Source: Undaria pinnatifida (Eukaryota > Sar > Phaeophyceae > Laminariales > Alariaceae). Taken from it: 64,000 bases of DNA. Positions within the stretch are counted from its first letter, which is position 1. Each line of letters begins with the position of its first letter. Below are positions 9,930 to 21,184 of this stretch, piece by piece. The notes under the pieces were generated by a model, which did no database searches, was not told the DNA's origin, and worked only from the letters and a program-made list of their open reading frames with translations. Position numbers and translations under genes: made by a program. Location: assembly GCA_012845835.1 (NCBI GenBank), contig JABAKD010000100.1:129001-193000 (forward strand), in the 5' to 3' direction.

Positions 9930-11430
9930 AGCCTAGCCAGTACATGGAATCCACCGAGGTTGGGTTTCCAGATCGTAAAGGGCGGTACCTACCCGGGGAA
10001 ACATCATTTTCATCCCCGGTTTGTCGGAGCTGTAGAAGTATGGAAGGGGTTATGATCCGGGGATGGAACCATATGCTGTCCGGGTGGCGTTGGGTTTATA
10101 TACGAGCCCCAGCCAATCAGCAATCGGCCATTGCGGTTGCGGTTTTCACACCGTGCGGGGTGGTTTGGACCCGGGGGCTGTCCGTTTTCCCCGGGGTGTC
10201 GGAGATGCAAACGCATGGACATACCTATGATCCAGGAATGGGAACCCATTCTCCCCGGTTGGCCGAACCCTAGGCAATTACGAAACAGCCGATGGGGTTG
10301 GGGTTTCCACACTGTGCGGGGCGTTATCGACCCGGGGGACCCCCGTGTACGTCCTCGGGGTGTCGAAATTTATGTAAACGGAAGGGTTTCTAATCCTCGG
10401 ACGGGACCCTGTCCTCCCCGGGTGGCGTGGTTTTGTACACAAACCCCAGGCAACCAGGAACACGCCAATGGGCCTAGGGTATTCACATCGCGAGGTACAG
10501 CATCGACAAGGGGATCCCCGTTTTCGTCCACGGATTGTCGGCGTTGTAAGTGCATGGAATAATTGATGATCCGGGGGTTAGACCCTATCTTCTCCAGGGG
10601 CGCTGGCTGCATATACGAACCCCAGACAATCAGGAACGAGCCAATGGGGCTGGTGCTTCCAAACCGTCAGGGGCGGTATCCCCCACGGGAACTTCGTTTC
10701 CGTACCCGGGTTGTCGGTGTGGAGGAGATATGGCAGGGATTCTAATCAGGGGATAGGACCTAATCCTGACCTGGCGCGCTGGCTTCATATACAAACCCCA
10801 TCCAAACTGTGATTGGCCCGTGAGGATGAGGTTTTCATAACGTGCGGGACGGGAACGACCTGGGGGGTACCCATTTTCGTCCCCGGGCTGTCGGAGTTGT
10901 GGAGATATGGAAAGTTCTATGAAGAGGGATGGAACCGTATCATCACAGGGTGGCGCTAGCGTTATACACGAACCGCAGCCAATCAGTAATCAGCCAACGG
11001 GGATAGCGCTTGCACACCGTGGGGGGCGGTAGCGACCCGGGAGATGCCCGTTTACTTCCCCGGGTTGTCGGAGTTAAAGATATATGGAAGGGTTTCTGAT
11101 CCGGAGATGGTACCTTATCCTCACCGGGTTGCGCCGATTTTATAGACGAACCCAAGTCAATCAGCCATCAGTAAGTGAGGATGGGGTTTCCACACCATGC
11201 CCGGCGGTATCGATCAAGGGAATGTCACTTTTCATCCCCGGCGTGTTGGAGTTGTAAGTGTACGAAAGACCTTCTGATCAAGGATGGGACCCTACCCTCT
11301 GCGGGTGGCGCTGGATTTACATGCGAACCCCATACAATCGGCGACTGGCCATTGGGGATGGGGATTCCATGACATGTTGCGGAGCGGTATCCACCCCGGG
11401 GATTTCCGTTTTCGTCCCCGGATAGTCAGA
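9930..11430 (+). repeat. ~175-bp satellite, block 1 (nine units, plus orientation)
   Basis: The landmark CCGTTTTCGTCCCCGG-GTCGG recurs near 10006, 10182, 10348, 10517, 10694, 10872, 11046, 11226 and 11402 (spacing 166-180). Each unit in order carries a CCGGGTGGCGCTGG-like core, TTTATATACGAACCCCAG, CCAATCAG or a variant, GGGGTTTCCACACCGTGCGG and a (TCG)ACCCGGGG stretch. CCAATCAG is an NF-Y-type CCAAT box, followed in many units by a second CCAAT. Long open frames such as 10131-10562 cross unit boundaries in unrelated reading frames, so I do not treat them as genes. Confidence 0.92.
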
Positions 11431-11489
11431 GTCGTGTACGTATGGAAGGATTCGTGATTCGGGAATAGGATTTTTCCTATCCTTTTTGG

Positions 11490-11814
11490 ACAGGCGATTT
11501 CACAGTAGGGGTTGATTCCGTCGGTGACGTGACGATTTTTTCGTTGGCACATGCGATGAATTTCTTGACCTATAATACGCTGATACATTATATACGACCA
11601 ATTACTAGACTGCGGTAGCTCGAAGTTAGACGCAAAAACCGCACAGCGTTAGTGCGATCCTTGACGTTTTCAGGGCCCTCATGCGAATACATGCAAGCCC
11701 TGGTGCTCCAGCTGAGTGCTCCGAGGGTCCTCCGTGAGGGGTCTTACCTGAAGCTACAGTTGAATTTGCCGGGCGAGGTCTCCCAAACCAATGAATTTTT
11801 TTTTGGATAAATCC
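11490..11814. other. spacer between satellite blocks 1 and 2
   Basis: Unique-looking sequence separates the plus-orientation block from the inverted block. No gene is evident. Confidence 0.4.
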
Positions 11815-12235
11815 AGCACGCAGCGGGAGATGCCCCTCGGGCCTCGGGCCAACGTCGATGTCTCGCCCCACCAGGGAGGATAAGGTCACATACCTCAATC
11901 AGAAATCCCTCCACACATCTACAAATCTAACAATCCAACAATCCGGGGACGAAAACAGTGGTCCTCCCCGTCGATGCCGCACCGCAAGATGTGGAAAACC
12001 CACGCCTATAAATAAGCTGATCGCTGATTGGCTGGGGCTCATAGAGCCCGCGCGCTGCGAGAATTGCCCCTGGGGCCAACGTCGATGTCACGCCGCATCC
12101 GGGGAGGACAGGGTTCCATACCCGGGTCAGAAATCCCTCATACATCTACATGCCCGATAACACAACAACTAAAACAGTGATCTCCCGGGTTGATACCTCC
12201 CCGCACGGTCCCCACTCCTATCGGCTGATTGCTGA
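11815..12235 (-). repeat. satellite block 2 (inverted, ~216-bp variant)
   Basis: About two units in the opposite orientation to block 1. On the plus strand these read GGGGACGAAAACAG, GATRCCGCACCGCA and GTGGAAAACCC, then GCTGATYGCTGATTGGCT. Units carry an extra ~40-base stretch absent from block 1 (GAGCCCGCGCGCTGCGAGA plus GGGGCCAACGTCGATGT). Confidence 0.88.
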
Positions 12236-13394
12236 TTAGCAAGCTGACTGATATTCACACTACGAGGTACCACTTAATCAAAATCTTGAAAAAAAAAAAA
12301 AACTCACCGTACAATGACACGACCTATTATTTGTCTAATCCCAAGCGTTTTGTTCACATAGGAATTCAACTCTTGCTTGGGTATCACACCACAACAAAAA
12401 ATCGTGACCCAACTCTAATGCCAAGTGGTTTGCACCCTAAACCGTGCGTGATGTTTAATTCTAACAGCGTTAAGCGTAAACCGTATACTAGCAGTACCAG
12501 GTAGAACATCAGCAGCTTGCGCGTGGTATCTACAGTTTCTCAGTTGTTGTTGCTGTCGGTGTGTGATGCTATACAACACTGGAGTGCCGTCCATCATGTG
12601 CGTCGGTAAAGAGGACGCCGGTGCTAGTACCGGCGGTGTCGAGGCCATTGCGCGAGAGTTCAAACGGTACTGTGATGCTGGGTAGGTGTGCTTGGATGAT
12701 GCTTTGTGGGCTGTGTGGACCAAGGCTACAGTAGGGAGGTCACTTTTGGGTGTTTTTGTTGCAGTGGCTAAGGGTCGCTCGCGCGAGTGACCGCTCTGTT
12801 CCTGTGCGGTCTTGAGCTTTTGTGATCTTTAAATTTTGCGATAAGATTCACCAAAGGAATGGTAAGCTACGCTGCGCCAAACAATCGCGTCAAGCGTTCT
12901 ACTCTCTAGGTACAGAGTCTTTCGTGCGAGTGGCTCAGACCCGGTAGCAAATCGGGGTACCCCCTCACCTTAGCTTTGGCCTGTGATGCGAGCTTTGGTT
13001 GTGACAACCAGAGGCTCGTGCGCGCGCGTGGTGCGATGGAAGCTATTAGATTTTAAAACAAAACATAAAAAAGGGTCATCTAACAAAAACCTTGGGACGA
13101 GGATGAATGTCCCCGGGAACAGGGAAAACTACTGCAAAACTATGAAAAAAGAACGTTCGAAAGAAACGAGTTTAAACAATCGACTAAACTGGTTCTCGTG
13201 TAGTGTTCCCACCGCTTGCCGAGGTCGTGACATTCTCTTAAGATGCCCTAAGCTGCGCCTGTTGCTTCCTAGGACGAACTTAACACGTGTCAAGATGCGG
13301 TATTGCGAGTAAGACGGGCTTCCCGACGAAACTCAGATTAAGCCAAGTATTAATACGCGTCTTAGAAGAGGGTGACAAGCTAAGGCGCACGGAC
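12236..13394. other. stretch without a supported gene
   Basis: Short frames at 12415-12723 (minus) and 12983-13312 (plus) have no recognisable motifs. An A-tract lies at 12290-12302. This DNA separates two inverted satellite blocks. Confidence 0.4.
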
Positions 13395-14110
13395 CCAGCG
13401 CGCGGCGGGAGATACTCTTCGGGGCAGAGTCGATGACCGGCCGCACCCGTGGAGGATAAAGTCCCATCTCCGGGTTCAGAACTACTTCCAGACATCTACC
13501 ACCCCAACAATCCGGGGACGAAAACAGTGATTCCTAAGGTCGATACCACCCCGCATGGCGTGGAAACCCCACCCCCATCCACTGATTACTAGTTGGCTGG
13601 AGCTTATAGAGCCGGTGATTCTCAGGGTCGATACCGCTCCGCACGATGTGGAAACCGCAGGCCTATCGGCTGATATATGACACACAGGGGATCATGGAGC
13701 CAGCACGCTGCGAGAGTGGAATCAGAGGCCAACGTTGATGTCACTCCGCACGCAGGGAGGATAAGGTCTAATCCCCGGGTCAAAAATCCCTTCATACACT
13801 ACAAATCGGACAACCCGGGGACGAAAACAGCGACCTCGGGTCGATACCGCCCGGCACGGTGTGGAAACCCCAGCCCTATCGGCTGGTCGCTGATTAGCTG
13901 GGGCTCATAGAGCCAGCGCGCTGTGAGCGTTGACTCTGGGGCCAACGTTGATGTTTCGCCGCACCCGGGGAGGATAATGCCTCATCTCCGGGTCGTGAAT
14001 CCCTGCACACATCTACAACTCCGACAACTTGGGGACGAAAACAGTGATCCTCCAGGTCGATACCGCCCTACACGATGTGACAACCCCATCGCCATCGGCT
14101 GATTGCTCAT
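13395..14110 (-). repeat. satellite block 3 (inverted, ~216-bp variant)
   Basis: About three and a half units, inverted. GGGGACGAAAACAG recurs at 13513, 13816 and 14032; a further unit is shortened by an internal deletion at about 13600-13640. The last two copies are 216 bases apart. They contain the same extra segment as block 2 (CAGCGCGCTGTGAGCG, GGGGCCAACGTTGATGT). Confidence 0.88.
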
Positions 14111-14166
14111 TGTCTGGTTAAGATCTGTGCACTGTAAACTGCGGGAAATTCCTGACTTGCGACTGA

Positions 14167-14181
14167 TGAGTAGCAGTAGTA

Positions 14182-14218
<37 letters not shown>

Positions 14219-14224
14219 AAGTAC
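14167..14224. repeat. GTA/TAG trinucleotide microsatellite
   Basis: A run of TAG triplets with AAG interruptions. It directly follows the third satellite block after about 50 bases. Confidence 0.95.
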
Positions 14225-15339
14225 GAATGTTTCGTGGCGGAGTACTATATTGTACACATGTTCTCCTGTGTATATATTGCCATGTAAATTAATACCAAAA
14301 ATCAGTGACTTCGTACGGAAAAGTAAGATCCGCTTGGACTTCACAGCTATACCCCAATGGTCCGTACAATTTCGTTCAGAGTGGTACATCACAACACGCT
14401 ATTACTACCACGACCACTACTATCCCCTACCCAATACAATATCAATATGGGCAACGCAGATCTAGCGCAACCGATGGAGCCGCGGGCGTACCGCTAGATA
14501 TTAAACCCTTTATGCTGTGCTGCTTGTACGGAATAATTTCGATCGGGTTAGTAAAGATAGTCCGACTCCAATATAAGCTCGATCCGGACAAAAAGAGGCA
14601 TAACTTGGGCAGTTTCCTTCTGTTTGTGCCCCCGCACTTTTCATCAAACTCCTGGGTATCTCACTGGAGCTCCCAAATACGATATTTTTTTAAAAATCGA
14701 ATTGGGCCCTTGCTCGTGCCACCCCATCAACCAGCAAACTGAGCTCCCGCGCGGAGGCCACCGGTTGAAGCCCTTCCCACACTTGTATAAGATGCCGGTT
14801 TCTGGAAATGCTCAGGAGATCGCGCGCCGCACTAATGCCAAATGATAGTCAGAGGCATCGAATGATCGAACACCTATTTCAAGGCAGTTGTAATGGCACA
14901 CTCGGGAAGCACGACGTGAAATAAGCGGCTGTGAAATTCTCCTGCTCCCCATACCAGGTCCTATGTGTGCGGAAGCGATACCCGGATACCAGCAGCAAGC
15001 AGCTGCTGGCGCCACCAACGACGTGCAAAACGGACGGTTTGATAATTCTGGTCGTAAAGGCATCAACGTAGTGGCAATCAAGGAAGTCCTTGAGCATATG
15101 TCACTGCAAAATCGCAGGACCCAGACAGATATATTTGAAAATCCGGGGATGGTATGCAGGCATTCCCCGGCCACCCCAGGAATTTTATGGCCATCCCCCG
15201 CCCCGAAAATACAGACGTAACCATTCCCATGCTTGCAATGTACGTATCTGCATCGTCACATTTCGACTATACTTGAATCGAGCTAGATGTTATCTTTACT
15301 GATCGAGAATATATATATAGAGTCGGACTATATAGAAGG
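14225..15339. other. stretch without a supported gene
   Basis: Overlapping frames on both strands (14305-14742, 14812-15174) show no recognisable domain or splice logic. The stretch lies between the inverted satellite blocks and the second plus-orientation block. Confidence 0.35.
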
Positions 15340-16055
15340 CTTCTGAGTTCTGAGGTGACGCTGGTCATATATACGAACCGAAGCCAATCAGCGATCGCCT
15401 GATGCGGTATGGGGTTTGCATCGACCCGGGGGGTCTCCGTTTTCGTCCCCGGTTTGTCGGAGATATACATGTATAGAAGGATTAATGATCCAGGGATGGG
15501 ACTGCATCCTCCCTGGGTGATGTTGGCTCCATATACCCAAGCAAGCAAAGCAGAACAAGCCTGCAGCGTTGGGGTTTCCACACCGTGCGGGGTGGGATCA
15601 AATCGAGGGAACATCGTCTTCGTCTCGGGGTTGTCGAAATTGTACATGAGTCGAAGGGTCTCTGAACTGGGGATGGCAATCAACCCTTTGCGGATGGCGC
15701 TGGATCTATATACGAATCGCAGACAATCAGCCATAAGCGATTAGCCAACAGGATTGGGGTTACCACAACGTGAGGGGTGTTGTCGACCCGAGAGATATTC
15801 GTTATCGTCCACGGGTTGTTGGAGTTGTTGAAATACGGAGGGATTTCTGAATGGGAAGGGGTCCTATCCTCCACGCGTGGCGCTGGCTCGACGAGCTTCA
15901 GCCAATCGGCGATTAGCCAATGAGATCGAGGTTTCCACGCCGTACGGGGCCGTGTCGACCAGAGATAAATCGGTTTTCGTCCTTGGGTTGCCGTAGTTAT
16001 AGTAGACATCTGGAAGGGGTTTCCAACCATGGATGTGGCCCTATCGTCCCATAAT
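15340..16055 (+). repeat. ~175-bp satellite, block 4 (four units, plus orientation)
   Basis: The TTTTCGTCCCCGG landmark or a variant recurs near 15437, 15614, 15798 and 15972. Units retain TATATACGAA, AGCCAATCAGCGAT or AGCCAATCGGCGAT, and GGTTTCCACACCGTGCGGGG. These units are more diverged from one another than those in block 1. Confidence 0.9.
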
Positions 16056-16059
16056 GGGG

Positions 16060-16415
16060 CGGGACCCCGGATTCCCCCCAAGGGGCAACTCCCGCCGCGC
16101 GCCCAGCGTCCCTCCATTTGTTGAGGGCGGGAAGTAGGGGGGAGGGGGAAATCGACCAAATGAGGCTAGGGGGCAGAAATCGCTGGGATGAAACAAATTT
16201 GGCTATTACATCTTTTAACCGTGCGCAGGGTGAGATCAAACGCCGTTGTTGAATAGTTGTTCACAGAGACGTTGGTGAGGTCACGTGAGCAGGGCCGGCA
16301 ACATGTGCTCACGGGATTTGTAATCGCGGAGGGAGAGTGTGGAGGTGGACATAATCGGCCTGATGTTTGTACGCCTGTATGGTGGTGTTGGTGCGTACAG
16401 GTGGTTTTCCCCAAA
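16060..16415. other. spacer after satellite block 4
   Basis: No supported gene. A G-rich run lies at 16120-16150. The minus-strand frames here extend from the adjoining tandem repeat. Confidence 0.4.
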
Positions 16416-16419
16416 ACTT

Positions 16420-16629
16420 GATATGACCACGGTGGTATGGAGGCATTTGTACTTGTAGGTGGTGGGACCCAAAAACTCAAATAAGCCAATCAGCGAACGG
16501 GGTCGACGCACGGTTGTTGCAATTGATATGACCACGGTGGTATGGAGGCAATCGTACTTGTAGGTGGTGGGATCCAAAAACTTGAATAAGCCAATCAGCG
16601 AACGGGGTAGACGCACTGTTGTTGCACCC
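16420..16629. repeat. 105-bp tandem duplication with CCAATCAG box
   Basis: Units 16420-16524 and 16525-16629 both start GATATGACCACGGTGGTATG. Each includes AATAAGCCAATCAGCGAACGGGG, which resembles the CCAAT segment of the neighbouring satellite. The period is exactly 105 (35 codons), so a repeated peptide appears on the minus strand, but no domain is recognised. Confidence 0.9.
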
Positions 16630-16831
16630 CGTCACCTTCTACGTAGTCGCTAGTAAAAAGCAGACAGTTGATGAAAAAGTTCCGTCAGCATTTTAGGAGC
16701 TCCTCCAGGCTGTTTCACGTTGTATGTTCGGCTTATTTTTTTTCCGCGCCCCAAGTATACCCGGTATGTCGTTTTCCCCTTCAGACCCTGAAATTCTGCG
16801 CACGTGATCTGTGAGCCCTTGCAAGAAGATG

Positions 16832-17145
16832 GGGAAACGACTTTTTCCCCTCTTATTTCGCCTGATATTGTTCCACCAGGATTTCCTGAGAAACCTCGGC
16901 CTCCAGGGATTCAATATTAACGGCGGAAGGAAGAAAAAATACCGTACAGCAAAACTTTGGGAAGGGTTCATATAACAAGCGTACAAAAAATGAAACGACT
17001 TTTTTCCCTCTTATTTCGCGATATTGTTCCACCAGGATTTCCTGAGAAACCTCGGCCTCCAGGGATTCAGTATTAACGGCGGAAGAAATAAAAAATACCG
17101 TACAGCAAAACTTTGGGAAGGGTTCATATAACAAGCGTACAAAAA
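16832..17145. repeat. ~157-bp tandem duplication
   Basis: Units are about 16832-16988 and 16989-17145. Both contain GATATTGTTCCACCAGGATT, CCTCGGCCTCCAGGGATTCA and GGGAAGGGTTCATATAACAA. On the minus strand both units read LYEPFPKFCCTVFF, then SLEAEVSQEILVEQY. A two-base difference breaks the frame after the second. An old exon duplication is possible, but I do not recognise the product. Confidence 0.85.
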
Positions 17146-17149
17146 ATCA

Positions 17150-18319
17150 GTATCTCCTAAAACGGTAGATGTTTGAACTATTTGTTGGATATCACAAACT
17201 TGACATGTAATTACGATCGATTTTTGGCGGAAAATACAGCTGCATACTGTTCCTACGCAGTCACTTCTTCGAGTTTTGAGCGAACATGTTTGCAGACAAG
17301 GCTTAAGAGTGCCTAGAAGCAGCCCGGTCAGAAATAAAACGGGAACAGGGATTCCTTCCTGCGGAAAATCCAGACTGACACTGACGTTATTATCGGCCTG
17401 TGGCGGGTCTAGATACTATTTCTACACTAGCGCCGGCCCTAGGTCCTCAATAACAAACTGGCGACATCGCCCTGTTCCGCTGTGAATAGGGGTCAGTGTG
17501 ATACGAATCGCGTGACATTCAGGTAGCTATTGGCAGTGACATTGGTGTCGGGGAAATATCGGCGCGGTTTACTAGAGCCCGCCTAAAGGTAGCAATCCCG
17601 AAGTAGTGCTCAGAGTTCATGATTTTTTACTGCATTCCTGTTTCTTAGAGAAGTGTCTTTACCTGTTCCCCTCGCCGCTTCGGGAAGGCATGATGCGAGG
17701 CATGCCCTATCAGGCTTGTAGTGAGTGGGTCAGGTGTTTCTGGCGGGTGTAAGGCCGGATTCGCCCTCAAGGAGTTATACCTTCTTGCTATTGCGGGTGG
17801 CCGCGAGGCTTAGGCATGGCAGTAGAGTTGGGTTGTATGTGGGGCGTCAGGCATGGAACACCTACGACTCGCGCGCGTTTTTTAGCAGCAGCCGAGCAGC
17901 AACGAATAATCGAGAAGCCCGTGCGCGGGGGCAGGCGTTACCACGAGCCAAACTGCTGCACAGCCTAGGTTTGCGTAGAGGGAATTGTGCCTTCAGGAGG
18001 CTGGCTTCGACGAAGGAGGAGGGATACTGAGCGTGACGGGTGGGGAAGAGATGGATTGAACTCTCCTGAACGATACTTGTTTTTCATATCAGCCCCGCTA
18101 TCTGTGGGGGGCATTTTGTTTTCGGGAGGGGAGAGCGGGGAACCGACTGGAATTGAGTGGCAACGAGAGCACGTGAGAAGGAGCGGGCCGAGTAGGCTAA
18201 GGCGATGAGGCGGTCTTGGATAACGTCAGCAGGACGACATACGGAGACCCACGACCAGCGCGCACACCATCACGAGAGCAGTAATCATCGTTTTCTTTTA
18301 CGAGGAAGTCGTACGTGTT
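17150..18319. other. stretch without a supported gene
   Basis: The plus-strand frame 17725-18030 is Arg/Ala-rich and overlaps other frames. On the minus strand a short hydrophobic peptide can be read near 18270 (MITALVMVCALVVGLRMSSC), then a stop. Neither is supported by context. Confidence 0.35.
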
Positions 18320-18441
18320 ACTTACGACACTGGTTTCTGTAGAATTGGTAGAGCTGTATAACCTTCATGGGGAACGACCCCCCGCAATTGTCAGGGACGT
18401 GGCAGCTGTACTGCAACTTGTCAGGTAGTCCTGGAAAACGT
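18320..18441 (-). CDS. possible internal exon, unknown product
   Basis: On the minus strand a plausible acceptor (CGTTTTCCAG, ending near 18437) is followed by about 35 open codons. They include DKLQYSCHVPDNCGG and MKVIQLYQFYRNQC. The segment ends at a canonical donor, GTAAGT, at about 18320-18325. The cysteine pattern suggests a small secreted or zinc-binding segment, but I recognise no family. It lies next to the Mutator-family relic at 18.55 kb, so it could be host DNA or DNA once carried by that element. No neighbouring exon was found. Confidence 0.25.
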
Positions 18442-18544
18442 GGCGGTCTTTCATAATTGTATCGTAATTTCAACTCGATTGCTCTTTTTTCACCGGATGC
18501 ATGCCCGCGGATCGTCATGCTTACAGCCCTGCAGACAGCAACTA

Positions 18545-18840
18545 CTGTAGTCAGTAGCCACGAGTTGGTTAGTTGTGGGAACGGGGGGGCTCTATGCTGT
18601 AGTTTAGTGGATACCCGCGGCAATGTTGTTAGTTCAGTTTCCACGTTGGTTTATTTTCACTTCTGCACTTTCCTCGTGTCGTGTGTTGTAGGTGGGAATG
18701 CGTAGTGTTTGCCGGCCGACGTTTGATTCCATGATGCTTTTCAGATTTTCCTAGAGCTCCAGCATATTTGTAGGACCACGAAAAGTAGATTTTAGACGAG
18801 AGAATCGCGAGCCCACCCAACTTTTTCATAAACAAGACCT
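18545..18840 (+). mobile_element. relic of the 57-kb Mutator-like family
   Basis: GAGTTGGTTAGTTGTGGGAA, then GTGGATACCCGCGGC, match the reverse complement of the interior of the 56.57-59.26 kb element (about 57338-57395). Further right, TTTTCACTT, GGCGGGAAxGCGTAGT-like and GATTTTCCTAGAGCTCCAGC, then TTTGTAGGACCACG, match the inner part of its terminal repeat. The copy is heavily diverged and incomplete; no ends are visible. Confidence 0.65.
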
Positions 18841-18849
18841 CCGACGCGG

Positions 18850-19980
18850 GCTGGCTTTGATCATCAAGTACCAATCGTCAGCGTCCATTTTTTTTATTTA
18901 TTTCCGCCAAAACATTTCGTGGCTGAGATGCTGCACGCTTAGACTTTTGAAGTTTATGACTCGTGCTGTCAATGTTGAAAAAAAAAAAAGATTCATGTAA
19001 ATTCCATAGCGATCACCGGACACTCATATTGCTGATACCGGCTATAAAATGGACCTCGTTCCTAGGGCTGATTACGTACCTAGGATAACATACCATTCCG
19101 GAACCATTCCCGGCTTTCTTCAAGCCAGGAAAAACAAATATAAATAGCGGGATATCACGTGGATTGTGAGAAGAACAACATGAAAAGGAGACAAAAAAGG
19201 TGCCCTGTTTCATACGTACCTGGATTGCTCCCGTAAGACTAAACAAAAACAATACTTCTAGATGACCGTCCGTCACAGGCCAAAACTGCCGTCTTTTCAT
19301 CTATTTTCTAGATGAATAAATAACCGTCGTTACATACCCGCGCACCAATTACCGAAACACGATCACGCGACAGGTCGCCCCGAGATCAAACAACTAAACG
19401 GAGGCCGGTAGCCCCAACCCCCAGCCCCAGCGCACCAGCACGGCACGCGCGTCGGCTCGTTACTCTGACATGCACGTATCCATGGCTGATGCTGGAGCTG
19501 TCCAGCAACAACCTACAACACATTATTGATGAATGTACAGGCATGCTCTCTACCGTACGTGCAGCAGATTAAGGAGTATGCCATGATACAAGAACAACGC
19601 GCGGACATGAAGCTGATGGTTCTTGTCCGTCTACGTCGGTAACATAAACATGAACTCGGACGAAACTCGGGTGGCGCGTGGTGGGCCGTCGTGATTAACA
19701 GCCCGGTCATTTTCGGAGAGGGGTATAATAATCGGGCACCTTTCGGGGGTTGAGAAGCCAAAATCGGTCGACCAGGAGGAAGTGCCGCCATCGTCGGCTG
19801 GTGGCCGACATTGGCCAATGAGATAGCGTCCGGCGATCATTGCGGTCACTGAAATCGAAAGGTACACGACTTCGGCCGCAAAGGCACCCGGTACATCCAA
19901 TCTTGGCCACTTCTCTTCATCGAACCTTTCTACCCGGCTCTGGGCATTGGAATCTGCCGCTTGCCGTTTAATATTGATGT
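18850..19980. other. stretch without a supported gene
   Basis: A 12-base A-run lies near 18978. The minus-strand frame 19631-20047 is open for 138 codons, but its first part is the R1 repeat and its product is unrecognised. Confidence 0.35.
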
Positions 19981-19984
19981 TTCG

Positions 19985-20045
19985 TCGCTCGCGGGTCTTA
20001 GCTTCGTTGAAAGCCCTAACTAGGCTGTCGGTGGAGCCCCATTGC
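19985..20045 (+). repeat. dispersed repeat R1, copy 5
   Basis: CGCTCGCGGGTCTTAGCTTC, AACTAGGCTGTCGGTGGAGC and CCC align with the copy at 7974-8040. On the minus strand it encodes GSTDSLVRAFNEAKTRERRN, similar to GFAGGLVAAAIEAKTRRHRN there. That suggests a former coding sequence. Confidence 0.6.
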
Positions 20046-21184
20046 ATGCAATATCACTAGGGATTACGGCCATAAATTGGTAACAAATGAATGAGGCATA
20101 ATGAAGAACCTGGAGTAATTGTTACGGAAATAAGTTCGCGTTACTTTCGCAGAAACTCGGAAAATGAAAGAAAAAAACGGCCGGTCCTATTTCAATTCAT
20201 CGTATGGTTGCAGCTCTCATCCAGCCGATCGAATAGTCTAAACCAGCAGCGTGCGCGGACTGCGGGCCTTATTGTTATTTCGCGAAATATGACGACTCTC
20301 ATCCACCCGACTGAAATGGCAAGACCAGCCGCGCGCTCGGAGCTCACTCACTTGATCGTCTACTGGCGGTGCCCCGTACATCTCAAGCGTAGCGATATGC
20401 CATTTTAGCCACGCAACGCCCACAAGCGGAAGGAAAATGTTGGCGACGTGAGGTTGACTCGGTTACGTCGGCGAGTCGGCTATGCCGACGGAACGATTAC
20501 AGCAGCAACAACGTCAACTCGGAAACCCTTGTATGTGCACACGGGTAGCCAAGCCGCATGAGAAAATGCTCACAGAAGCACACAGCAGGTACCCTATGTC
20601 GCCACCCATTGCCACACGACACCGTCCAGACTTGAACAAAGACAGCGCGTATACCACTGTAGATGGCCTTTCCTCTCTCGTCGAAGCAGACTGGCAACCT
20701 TGCTGCCTGCTGAGCGAGTAGAAGACGCCTGGTATGATACTACTGTACTGAACTTGTGATACTGGATGCCATCATTTACGAAACAGAACATGATACCAAT
20801 GTTAGGGGTGTCAATGAAGCTATATCATAGCCGCTAACAGCAATCAAAATGCGCCAAAGAAAAAGATGAAGAGGAAAAATGAAAAATTGATTGTTACCAA
20901 ATCAACCAGACAGAAGTACTATAATACCCCTGTCATGAATGAACAATGATCCGAAAGCTCAAAGGGCGTGCTTTCCTTGCATTCGAGCTCTTGGACCAAG
21001 GTTCGAGCTTCCTCCGCCCCGTGCTGGTGATGAATGTACGTTATGTGCAGTGTGCTTTCGTTTCGAGCAACAACTCTTGACATAACCTACAGCCCACACT
21101 CGGCGGGACATTCGACTCCGCCTGTCTTGCAGGCATCCAGCGCTCGTAGCGATGGGTGAACGCACGCGAGGACGGGCAGCCACC
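20046..21184. other. stretch without a supported gene
   Basis: GTGATACTGGATGCCA at 20755 recurs at 25373 with similar flanks, a short dispersed repeat. No coding region is convincing. Confidence 0.35.

Noticed and set aside
10131..10562. 143-codon frame across the satellite
   Set aside because: It spans several ~175-bp units whose length is not a multiple of three, so each unit is read in a different frame. GC-rich, stop-poor repeat DNA explains it.
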